DNA from: Oxytricha trifallax
Lineage: Eukaryota > Ciliophora > Spirotrichea > Sporadotrichida > Oxytrichidae
Direction: 5' to 3'
DNA: 64,000 nucleotides
Assembly (NCBI GenBank): GCA_000711775.1
Contig: ARYC01001255.1
Span: 1-64,000, forward strand
This document shows positions 50,301-62,300 of this stretch, piece by piece. A program made the translations under genes and the position numbers. Position 1 is the first letter of the stretch. Each line of letters starts with the position of its first letter. Below the pieces are notes generated by a model. The model worked only from the letters and a program-made list of their open reading frames with translations. It was not told where the DNA came from and searched no databases.

Positions 50301-53300
50301 ACCAAATTATGCTTTGAATCTTGATTAAATTTTTATACTTATTCTTATTTTGATATTTTCACTTTATAAATCAAAGGAGGATCCTAGATAAAAAATCTTG
50401 CCTAACTTTAGTTATATAATGCTTATCATAAAAAAATGGTATTTTTCAAAAAGTATATATTTTTTGTTTTCATTATGGAATTTGCTATTCGTTTTTTAAG
50501 TCGAATTCTTGATTATTATATTCTTATATTAATTTTAAAAAGCAAAATCTAAATTAATAGTTAAGAAACTTCAACATATATTATGCTGAATATAAATAAT
50601 ATTTAAAAAACATTTTAACTAAGAGAAAAAGAGTTATAACAATTATTAATTTTATTAGTAACGTATATATTGAAAAAGATTTTTTTTAATTTTAAGTATG
50701 TAGAATAGTGCTTATTAGAATTAAAAAATAAATAAAATTAGTCTTGCTAACTTTTATCATTAGTATTAATTAAATTTATAAGGCAAATGCAAAAAGTGTA
50801 TTAAGTCTACTTATATATAATATAAGAATCTTATCATACTTAATTAAATTTAAAGATTTTTTATATTTTATATTCTCTCCATAACATTTTACTTTTTTTA
50901 TAAAACTATTTTTAGTTTTTTATATGTATGATTAGATCTTTATTTTATTAATTCATTTATACAATACTTTTAAATTAACTTATTAAAATAATTTTAAAAA
51001 TAGGATTGTGTAGTAAGTTTGTAGTAATCATAACCCTTATAACTAGTAAATTGTTTTATATAAATATTAAAAATAAAAAAGATTAGTACCGTCAATAATT
51101 TGGAATGCAGCCAAAGCATTAAAATCCCTATATTTCAAAATGATTCAATAAATTATTTTAAAAAATTATTATTTTGATTAAATAAAAATTATAATTCTCA
51201 AAGAAACTATAGAATTTTATAAAATAAAAAAATAACTTAAATACTATAGATAAATATTTCTAGGGGATTTTTATTATAATTACATTATACATCCTAATAA
51301 GTTTAATTATCATGTTATTAATATATCTCCTAAAAAGTGTAAATTCTAAGATTTAAATCTTTAAAAAATTTTAAAAATTACTAAAGCAAATAGTCTCATC
51401 CTTTTAAGAAGAATTGATAACTTTAAGTTACAAAATTAACTTGTTTGTATAAATAAAAACATTCTATTTCATTTTCTATTGATAATTTTTATCTATCTAT
51501 AAATCTCATTCACTTAATGACTTTTATTTCTGAGATCTTTGATATCCCAATTAATTATTATTTTTAAGTTCATTCCTTTTGGTGTTATAGCTATATTGAA
51601 TCATAGAGAGACAATGTGAATAATTTAATACATTATTCACTGAGATTAATAAATTGTACTTAATTAGTTTTGAGCATATTTTCCTGACTTTAAGCAGAGC
51701 TTTTAGGAATAGTAAATTAACTTCATTGAAATTTGCTTCTTTAAAAATAACTATACGCAGAGTAGATAATGTTGAAATTTATCCACAATTTATGACAATA
51801 TACTCTATGTTAATTAATATTTTTAACGTATTAGTTTAAATTATTTTATTTAATTTATTTATAAATAAATTCTTAGCTCAATAATTTAGCGAGTATCTAA
51901 AATGCACAATTTGTAAATATCTCAAATTACATTAATTTTTTCTATAATTATTTATTCAAAAATCTAATTTTTCATATAGTAATTTGTATTAGAAAATTAT
52001 TTTAATTATTTTGGATTTACATTGACATATCCAGTAATCCTAAGAATCTAAAATAATGAAATCTTTTATATATATTTTTTATCTAATTTTAATTCAAAAT
52101 TCATTTTATATATTAAAAGAGTTTTTAAATTAATTACTAAATATGGCAAATATATTTTATTTAATTAAAAAAAATTTGCATATCTCTCTACTTTGGATTT
52201 TTAGAGGAATAAAGTTAGAAATTATAGTTTTTAATTTTGTTCTATTTATTTTTATTATTACATTTAAAAAAAATTTTTATATGTATTTTTTTAAACATAT
52301 TACTGAGATTTTCTAAATAATTCTTTTTATTTTTGTTTTTATATTTTTGGCTTTAAATAAATGAAAATAAAACGATAATAGATAAAAATTGATTGAATAG
52401 CTTCGGATCTTTTACTGGACAATACAAAATATAATTAAGATATGTTTTGAATTAACAAATTAAATAATTTAATTATAATCAATTAAAGGGTGTTTTAATA
52501 TGAATAAAAATAAATATTACCATTAAAATAAAAATTAACCAATAAAATTAGAAGATTTGGTATGTTAAAATTTTTAAAGTAATGGATAAAATCTTAAAAA
52601 TAAATACATTTATTTAAAAATCTTAAATTTAAATTTATTGATATTTGCAGATAAATAGTATTATTTAATATAATTTTATAATTTAATTGATCTTTTATAG
52701 TAATAATCTATATTTATTTAATTAAATATTTAATTGTAAATTATAAGTTTAATTTTTATTAAATGCAGCAACTTATTGATCTCTTCCAACAACACCATAT
52801 TTAATTTTTAAGATTATCCAAAACCCCTTCCCCTAACTATTTACTACATCTTTTCATATTGATATTATATATATATATAATATATATATATATATATTAT
52901 ATAATCGCAATTAATTTAATAAAAGTCGAAAATAAGTATAAATAAAAATTCATTCAATGTTATTATCTCAGAAAATTATAAATTAATGATATAAAGACTA
53001 TGATTTTTACTAATAAAATATCTACCATGTTATTTTATAAAATTTATTGCAAAATTTTAAATTGATAAAACTTTTTAAAATTTAAAATTTAGGATATAAT
53101 AACTTTGAAGCTTTATTTAAGTTGCGCATAAGTTGAAGTGTTTGGAGCCAAGATCTATTTTTTTACTTTATTTTTCATATCAATATATATTAAGAAGTTA
53201 ATCAAAACAATATTAAAAATATATAACATTTGCTATAACTAGGTTTTAATTGAAAGATAAAAAAATATTTTGTAAGAATTTTGAGCATCGAGTAATTGAC

Positions 53301-56300
53301 TTATTTAATACATGGCATTTCCTTAAAAGCTAATTATAAATAATAAGTATTTATAATAATAATAAGAATTTTTATAATTAAGATTTTTTGAAAATATTGG
53401 GCATTAGCTTAAACTTCCTGAAATTGGAATATAATTATTATGTTTTTGAAGTTTGAAAATTTCAATAAATCATTTTTATTCTCATTAGATGAATAAAATA
53501 ATGGGTAAAATTTTGTATTTTATAATTTTAAAAAAACCAGTTAAGGCAGTTATTTTGCTTTCAATTTGAGAAATATACTTGATAATATTGATGAGTTTAA
53601 AGATAACATCATCACAGTTTCTTTCATTAGCTGGGTTTAGTTTTTAGTTAGTTAATTTATATATTAGTAAGTTATTACTAAGAAGAAATAATGCTGAGCT
53701 GTCATACTCGACTTTTGGTCAAATTCGAGTTTTTATTCCATTTAGCAACTAAAGATTTCCTAGTTCATTTTATTTTGTAATTTAATGTAATATCATCTCA
53801 GAACATGTTTCCCGTGCATTTTCTCATGTAGATAAAATCCTTAAATATTTCAAGTTTAATATAAAGTATAAGCATCTTGATTGCCTGGGTTTTCATCTAT
53901 CTAACTTATCAGAATTTGTCAGACCACCAAGCATCTGGTAACTAAATACTTAATTCTAATGCTGGGTTTTTAATTATTTTATTTATTAAATAAATTATAA
54001 TTAGTTACTTTCTAAGAATCCTCTAACAATCATTATTTAAAATTCATGGAGATTTTAATAGATCATAGTATGATTTTATAATTGTTAAGAGCTTTACTTT
54101 TTTAATGATAATTTAAAATTATCTTAAAGATTTTATTTTATAATAAATGTTGCTGTAATAAGCAAGATTGTTGGGATAAATGTTAATGAGTCCGATGATA
54201 GATTCAAGGTTGCTTGCTGCTGGGAAAGTAACTGGAATCTCAGCAATTGAAGGAATTCTAAACCTTCAATTAAGTAATCTATAAATTTAGTAAATTCTAT
54301 ATATAAAATTAATTTTATAAGAATAGTTAAAGGAGTAATATTTTTATTCTATTTTTGATTTAATTAATTCTTTCTTGGTCTTTTAATTTATATTAAGCTA
54401 TGTTTTTTATTAATATTCTTAATTTTTTATATATAACAAAGATATATTCTACAAATCCTTACAAAATATGGGGGGGGGAAGTTTCCAGCCCCAAAATTTT
54501 ATATGCACCCTAGGGGGGAAGTTTCCTGCCCCATACATAAAAATATGTAATTTTTATAATTTTCAAAGAATCTTTATCATCAATTATGATGTAGTTTTTT
54601 TTAAATTTAGCTTCAATTATCATTTCTACCTTGATAATGAATTTAAAATTTAATGAATATTAAATTAATTATGAATAAAAAACACTTATTTTAGCCTTGT
54701 TAATAATATATTATTTGATAAAGAATAATAATGTACCTTGAAAATTATATAATAATAAATGTTGTATAGTACATGATTATGGCAATTGAAATTGAAATTT
54801 ATTTGCTTCTATTAAAATTATTGCAAAAAACATAAAATTTAATGTTGGGGGCAGGAAACTTACCCCCCCCTCAAGATATAAACAACTATTTAGATGGAAG
54901 TTAAAATTGTGCATATAACTTTATCTCCTAAAAAATAATGCATTTTTATTGTATCATCTAATTCATATAATTACTAGTAAGTACAATTAGTTTAACTTTT
55001 TAATTTATATATTCACCCTATTATTTACTAATATTTTTAAGTTTTAATTGTTGATCCCTTTGCTCTTGTTCCAATTTAGACAATAAAAATTAAATTTTCA
55101 ATAAATAGATATTATTTTTAATTTGTCCGGACTAGGTGGTGTATGAGTAAATGCCACTATCAACAATTATGAAAAATAAGAGGAAATCTTTAATATAAAA
55201 TAAAAAATGATTAGACTTATAAGTATTGTGTTACCAAGAGCATAAATAATATCTCAGAACAGCATTGTCTTCTGTATTTTTATTTTCCAGCAATATTCTA
55301 TATAACTTACCAGTGCTTGATTATGTATTGCTAAACTCGTGTCTATCGAAATTATCGTCTGTTGCTTACATCACTCTGGAGGATACCTATTACTGAAATA
55401 TAATTTTTTAGATATTTCTTTTGTAACTTTCAAATATTATTGAGTAACCAGTCGCTCCATCACCACCATGTTTAGTTTTCCTTATTTAAATTATAAATTT
55501 CCATTTTGATTAAAGAATTCCACTTATTTTTCATAAATGTTGATTTAAGGAGTGTAGGTCTTGTTGAATGTGTTTCCATCTGACAACTCACCGATGAATC
55601 TGAAAGTAAGAGTTTCAAATTCAGCATATTGTAATGCAGTGAGAACTATAAAAAAATCTTTATGTGAATATTATGTTATAGATTTTTTATAAGATAAATT
55701 AATCAAGAACAAATACAACTTGGGTGTTGGTGGTGTTGGCTGCAACAATTAAGTCTCTCAAAAAATATACAATCAATTAATTTAATAAATTATTTAATGA
55801 GTGTATGTTGTTTGTGGTGTAACCTGGTACTTGCCAGCTGAGTTAAGGGTTCAACTTATTAAAAAGTAATAAGAATTTTAGATTCATATATTTATAATAA
55901 TTTCTCGAAACATCTGAAGATATATTGAATTTTTTAAACTAATAAATTGAAGGCTACTATTGAATGGAAAAAATTATGTTTAAATTACTGTTTTTAAATA
56001 TGTTATAATAAATAAATGACCTTCTTTAATTAGATTGGGATTTTCTAAAATTGTAAATTTAAATATCATAATTATCATAAAGTAAATAATATAATAAGTT
56101 ATTGAGAATAGAACTAACCTAATTTTTATCGATTTTTTAAAAATAATTTTAAGTTTGATTAGTTTTTCTCATTTAATTAAAAAATAATCTAGGGTTCTAA
56201 GATAGTAAGTGAAATCAGCTGCAGCGAATTCTAAACCTCCAATCAAGGATGGAGTAACAGTCATAACTTAGGCATTAGCGTTTGAAATGGTAGCAGTGAT

Positions 56301-59300
56301 ATTGATCTTATCGCCAACTATTTATTTATTAATAATTGAACTAACATTCTTGGTGGGAGTTCAAATGAAACGTCAAAAGCGCTTCCAGTTGAAATAACAC
56401 CTTGACCTGAACCGAATCCAGTGGAACTGTATGAGTTAGCTCTGATCTTGAAACTAAAATTAATTCACGCAGTTTTATTTTGTAATGGAATATGAGTGAA
56501 TTTAGCATTAGTTTTATCAATTTACGTTGTGGAAATTAAATATCAAAAGGGTATAAATGATATATTATACCAGCGAGGTCTGAAGTGAAGAACTTAATTT
56601 GAGCCTTGCCATTAGTGAACTTAATGTTGTTTCCGTAGTAGAGGGTTTCTGCTTGGTAGACGTTGTTGCTTCTCTTGTAGCCGTCTGGAAGACTGAGTTT
56701 CAAATTATATGTTAATAATCTCTTTATAAATCAATTAATAATTTGAAAATAGTTTAAAATTAGAATAGATGCTTAAATAATGAAAACTCATAATTAATAA
56801 ACAAAATCAGGAAATGTTTTGTGATCATAAATCATCTATTTAAGTATTATAATTGAAATAATAATTTATGTTTCTATTCGTTGACAGAGGTAGATGTAAC
56901 GCTAGCATATGCATCAAGAGGAGACAAGCTTCTGAAGTAGGTTGATGGAGGATCTATCAAATATTATTTTATTTTAATATGCAGACTATAATAAATTTTA
57001 GAAAGATTATGTAATTAAAAGGATTAGCGATGTTATCACCTGAGTAGGATTGAGGTGGGGCAATGAAGTTTTAAATGCCGCTGGCAGTGAAAGTGAATGG
57101 AGTGGCTACTGAGGTTCTATGGAAGTTGTAGCCGAATTGTCTGCTATAGTCTTCAAGACTGTTTGGAAGTGCGTTAGTAAGATCTTCTGGCATATACTAG
57201 TATTGGTTGGCATAAAGACCGTATAAAAATATATATAATTGTTATAATAATGATCATTTTTATTATAAAATTGTAACATTCATAAAATCTATTAGATGTT
57301 TAAATTACATGGAAATTATATGGAAGTGCCTCATAGACAAGTTGTCTGATGGAGTGAGCAGCCAACAAAATATCAAGAGTAGCTTCATTTAATTACTTAA
57401 AATATAATGTCTATCTTAAATTTCAATAAATGCTTATGTTAAGAAAGAATAATTAATATATTTACTTTTTAAAAATTTATATAATCATTTGAGCTGCTAG
57501 CAAGTCCGTATAACTGATCAATTTAATAGAAATTGTTTTAAATTTGTGAAAGTGGGTTAAGGAATTGGTATCTGTTATATAAATTATATAAAATTATCAA
57601 TAAAAATTAATTTTATATCCCCTTTATGTGACTAATTTATAGATTAACTTTATATTATAAATATGATGAATTAGTAAAAATACTTATATAGCGATGTATT
57701 AAATTAGTTAATATTGATATTTAAATATAAAAGTAATTATGTAATTATAATCTTAATTGAGTTATTTTATATTTTAAAATGTTGTAATCAACTTCGCCTT
57801 CAAGGAAGACTTTGCCTCCTAGAGATCCTTGATTTTGAGTGTTCATACCAAGGTTTCTATCCTAAACGCATTTTAAATGTAATAATTTTATAATCCTCTG
57901 AAACGAAGACTGATGCTTATTTGTATTTTATTAGAGAGAATATTATTTTAAGTAATTTAATTTTTATATGCAGCGTGAGTTCCGGTAGTAAAATAAAATA
58001 AAATGATTTAGTTACAACTTTCTTGGTGGCAACATCATAAATTTGTAATTTAATAAAATCATAACACAATTTTATATATAAATACATCAATCAAAGTCAT
58101 GTCGAGAGTTACTTATTCTCCTTGCAAGTAGACTTGTTTGTTTGTGGTCAAATTAATGGTGTAAGTAGTATTTTAATAATATAAGCTTAATTCAATATTT
58201 GGCTTCTTGAAGAATGAGATAAACTATTTAATTAAATCGAGATATCAAAAATAAATAATTGATTAGTGTAAATGTATTTATGGGGGATATAGCTTAACCA
58301 AAGAGATAATATTTGTTCCAAAAGCATTTTGAATAGTTTAAATAAACTAACACACCTCCCCTGTGTCGAACTAAAGTTGAGAAACACGAATAAAATATTT
58401 ATAATTACAGAAATTTATTTATAGTGTTGAATATACACAAAATGTGTCTCAGTTCGTCAATAATTACATAAATATTTATATTTCATAACTTCTGTTCAAT
58501 TACACAATAAATACTAACTCAAATACCTGCATATAAGTTATCCTACAAAATATATAAAGATCGAAAATACTTATTTTAAATAGAACATGTAATATTCAAG
58601 ATATTTAATTGTGTTAGATGTCTTTATAACTAGTAACAATTAAGTATTAATTTTCAATTATTTAAATTAAACAAAATATTATAAAAAATTATATATTATT
58701 ATATAATATTGTGAAAAAAATTGAGACTTATTGTGTATTTTCAAAAACTAAAGAGAGATATATTTTTTTATAAAGATAGTTTCTTCGTGTTCTCTGACAT
58801 AATTTGATCTGTAGAAAGTATCCCAACTTATTTATACTATACAAATATATCTTTGGTTCTGATATTGTCGCTATGGTTCATATTTCCTCCCCCTCTAATT
58901 TTATGCCAAATAAAAATATTTTGACTCGGTTTAATACCTTCAACAACCAAGAATCTAGCAGCGAGATCTTTTAATATATAAAATTAATAAATAAAAACTT
59001 ATGATCTGGTGTAATAAGAATCAAACTCTAAATCTAATTCTTTAATGATTTCAATTTTATTTAATAATATAATTAATTATATTTTATTGGTAAGTTAATT
59101 ACTACAGTTAGTTTGAGGTTTAAATTTTTTTGGAAATATTTTAACTTCTTTTAATATTGGAAACATTGGAAAAGATATGATAATTATATTTTATTGAAAA
59201 GTGACATAAATTAATTACTTTTCAGATGTTTATATCTTTAAAGAGGAAGTTATTATTAATTTCTTACTGCTAGATAAATATTAAACTTATTAGTTAAAAC

Positions 59301-62300
59301 TAATAGAAAATAAATTAAAAATACATAATTTAAAATATATTGCATTAGTAATAAGTAAATAAGAAATAATTAAAACTCAATAAGATTATAAAAAATTTTA
59401 TATTTATATTTAATAAATGAGAAATTATTCAATTTCTAGCGTCATTATTATTAAGAGTAAAATACATAAATCTCACTTAACAGAAAATTATTGCTTTAAA
59501 TATTTTTTCATTCTCTTATTGCTAAAATAAAAAAAACCACATATACTTCGTTAATTAGATAATATAAAAATTAAAAAATAAATTGAAATTATTGGAATTT
59601 TCTTCTCATTCATGAATTATATTTGGTTTTTTGAATTAAATTTTGTTTCATACTTTAAATATTTTTGACTGAGTTTACTTTAATTTATTTTAACACAATA
59701 AATTTAACAATAAAGAAATTGAATTATTTTTTATTTTAGGGTTTAAACGCATTTGTTGTAAAATTAATGAAATTATGTTTATAATAAATAAAATTTGGTT
59801 TGAGTGTTGACAATGTTTGAGTTTTAGATTGCTTGAGCAATAAAATTCTTAAATACTTTCAATAAATTTAAAAATCTTTCATTTATTAGTACTTTTGTGA
59901 AGATTTATGAACTTAATTGGATATTTTATAAAATAAAAATGGCTAAATTTAATTAAAAAAAATTTAGCTGTATTAATTGCTAAAATATAGAGTTATGTTT
60001 ATTATTAATTTGGTTTTAGTTCTTTAGTTATGAATCCAACGAATATTTAACTTTTTATAAACTGAATATTGAATGTGCTTTAACAGGTAAGTTTTTATAA
60101 AAATATGAAAGGAATTATAACTCATTACTTTTATTCTTTATTTATTTATAAACAATAAATTAATAGAATTATTACTATTGTTGATATTATATCTCAATTT
60201 TTTATTAAAAATATTCGATTTATGCAAGAAAACTGAACTTTGGGAACTAAAAGAATTTAAATTGCAAAAAAAATTATTAAAGACTAAGAAATAAATAAAT
60301 CGTTATTTTCTTTTTTAATTTTTTCTAAACAATAATTTTTGATCTCGTATTTTCAGAAAAATATACATTAAATAGTGATGAAAATGATAATTTTATCGAG
60401 ATATTCTTATTCTTAAATATAGATTTGCAATTTTTATTTGATTACAATTATTAAATTATAAAGAAGGTAAGTCTTTCTTACGAGAAAGTAGTTGAATTTA
60501 AATATAATTATTTAAAGAATAAATGGTGGTTTGAATAGTCATTAATTAATTAATAAATTATACATTTGATCCTTCAAGATTGAATTAACAGCTTTTATTT
60601 ATTTATATTAAAATGCTATGACATATTAGATTCAGAAATATGCTTTAAAATAATTGACTAGATTACATTTTTGAATAGCTGTAATACCAGCTTTCTCTGT
60701 TGCGTTAAGAGCACCGTAAATGGTTTCATGATGAAAAATATAATTAAATATGATGGAGTGTTACACAAGATGTTGAGTTAAATTAAACTATTTAATTAAA
60801 AATATTTAGTTAGTAATGGTCTGGAATTGAATGAAGTCATCAGTATTAATTAATTAATATATCAAATTAAATATAAGAGTAACTCTGTAAAGGTTAACTT
60901 GGAAGATATTCATAATAATTTGTATATTTTGAATATTTTAATATTTAAGATACCTCCATTAACAAATTAATAATAAATTTTTATTTTTAATGGGATAGAT
61001 GCAGCTGGAACAGTGACTTTAATGGCTGATTGCTTGGTAGCAAAAGACATTTAAGTTTGATAGACAATGTTTTCCTTTTGCTTAACTTGGAGAACGTAAG
61101 CGTGTTCGGGGTTAACCAACTCGTTTGAATCATAAAAATAAAAAATATATTATTTTATCAATAATATCCTTGTTTGGATTTATTTTCAAATAAGTGAAAT
61201 TTATTTTATAAATAAAGTTAACGAATTAAATATATCGTTGGTAGCAATGTTAAGAACTAAAGCTTCATTGTTTTATCATAATAATTTAAAAAGTAAAAAT
61301 ATAAAAGTTAGCAATGGTTCTCTTAGCAATGCTCAATCTGACTGATGCCTTGAGAACTTTAGAGGTTTGAAGTGTGCTATCGATAGTAACATAAACTAAA
61401 TATTTTATATGGTATATTGATATACTCAAATAAATTTCAAGTAAAACTTATTAGACTTAAAGTGCATAAAAAAAATGAAAAATAGTGGTGTCAATTGAAT
61501 CATATTCTTGTTGAGCTAAAGGTCCATATTTGCCGAAATATTGGACATCATGTTGTGGCTCACCTTCATAAAAAATATAATAATTATTTTAACCTGGGAT
61601 TTATTGCAAAATCTTATATTTACTATAATCTAGTTTAATATGAATAAATATTTTTGTTTATAATAGTCGAATAAGGTTTGGAGAATTAATACTTTTATTT
61701 TTATTTTAAGACGTGAAATATCTGCTTTAAGATCGTCAATGTCGTATGATGGTGAGGAAATATTAGCGAGTCCGATTTGTGCAATGGTGTAATTATAAAT
61801 TAAAATCTACTTTGATTATAAAAACAATAAAATATTTGTTACCCTTATGTTTTTTTAAATAAACGTGTCAGCTCCCTCTGGGTTATAAGCAAGTGTGTTT
61901 TAGATGACAGTTTAAACACTCAAAACGAATGCCTTAGCAATATTTATATTTATACATAATTTATTTGAAATAACCTCAGAGTTCAATGTAATTGCAGCAT
62001 CAGAAACAATTGTAGCATCTTGAACCACATCATCTAAGATTCCAGTAACTGATGGCTGGAGATAGTTCAAAGCGTTGAAGAAATTTCAATATATTTAATA
62101 TTCTCAAATAATTTTACAATAAAGAATGAGTCTTTTAAATACAGGTAGATATAATATTATAGATTAAATGAATTAGGGAATTTTAATATATTTATTATTA
62201 AATTTAAAGATCAAAAAGAAATTAATTAGCATATTTAAATTATATCTAAATTTAAATAATGAAATTTAGTGGGTTTGGGAATCTTAATAATTATATAATC

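Larger units (their letters stand above)
48360..53950 (-). other. MDS group: TED-like helical part of the macroglobulin-like gene
   Basis: Islands (approximate): 53,890-53,950 VFSYQMLGGLTNSDKLDR; 53,125-53,165 NRSWLQTLQLMRNLNKA; 52,770-52,830 NMVLLEEINKLL; 51,098-51,135 RDFNALAAFQ; 50,145-50,235 RIIRDYSHLIPKILAFNNEN; 48,965-49,045 GSMTLTSLVLKTLREAS; 48,650-48,700 VEYSITDKSGAFQKN; 48,478-48,540 LMGRLVDGSFAQTSDDVDV; 48,360-48,440 NITDLYIYSNLVGLEKNEV. The GSMTLTSLVLKTL and DGSF pieces match the alternating helices of the family's thioester-containing domain in the expected order. Gaps reach 1.4 kb and hold transposon-like elements. The smallest islands are uncertain. Confidence 0.55.
54150..55852 (-). 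other. MDS group: macroglobulin domain leading into the TED-like part
   Basis: Islands: 55,803-55,852 NSAGKYQVTPQTTYT; 55,716-55,765 DLIVAANTTNTQVVFVL; 55,550-55,646 TALQYAEFETLTFRFIGEL; 55,440-55,495 KTKHGGDGATGY; 55,305-55,395 QATDDNFDRHEFSNTQSST; 55,125-55,170 IVDSGIYSYTTQS; 54,150-54,255 IPVTFPAASNLESIIGLINI then YPNNLAY. The pair TTNTQVVFVL and TALQYAEFETLTFRF joins across an AGAAC pointer in frame. The last island corresponds to the position just before the thioester motif of the family; the usual GC-x-EQ-type residues are not seen there, though the MDS ends close by. Confidence 0.7.
56191..57576 (-). other. MDS group: best-resolved core of the macroglobulin-like gene
   Basis: Seven consecutive islands join in order: 57,485-57,576 NRYQFLNPLSQIQNNFYQ; 57,319-57,390 EATLDILLAAHSIRQLVYEA; 57,035-57,224 GLYANQYQYMPEDLTNALPN through ATPFTFTASGIQNFIAPPQ; 56,870-56,954 PPSTYFRSLSPLDAYASVT; 56,570-56,701 KLSLPDGYKRSNNVYQ and TNGKAQIKFFTSDLAG; 56,339-56,462 FKIRANSYSSTGFGSGQ and GSAFDVSFELPPRML; 56,191-56,320 VGDKINITATISNANAQ and TVTPSLIGGLEFAAADF. 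Pointers TCATTT, TAT, ATC, GTTTC and AACTA give in-frame joins; one join shows only a 2-bp match (AC). Confidence 0.85.
57780..58400 (-). other. MDS group: macroglobulin domains with bait-side sequence
   Basis: Islands: 58,275-58,400 QLQFDTGEVCQFIQTIQNAF; 58,084-58,225 KKPNIELSLYYQNTTYTINL then VYLQGEQVTLDMTLID; 58,020-58,037 VATKK; near 57,970-57,990 TTGTHAA; 57,893-57,920 ASVFVSED; 57,780-57,863 RNLGMNTQNQGSLGGKVFLE. VYLQGEQVTLDM is the typical first strand pair of a macroglobulin domain. The joins through ACATCA and ATCCT are in frame. Small islands such as 57,970-57,990 are less certain. Confidence 0.75.

Noticed and set aside
53700-53760. Imperfect inverted repeat CTCGACTTTTGG / AAATTCGAG.
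   Set aside because: It is short and imperfect, without matching ends or a repeat elsewhere in the window; not enough to call an element.
54468-54653. Plus-strand ATG frame in the G-rich-end element.
   Set aside because: It begins in the terminal repeat, and the body is AT-rich with no similarity between copies at protein level.
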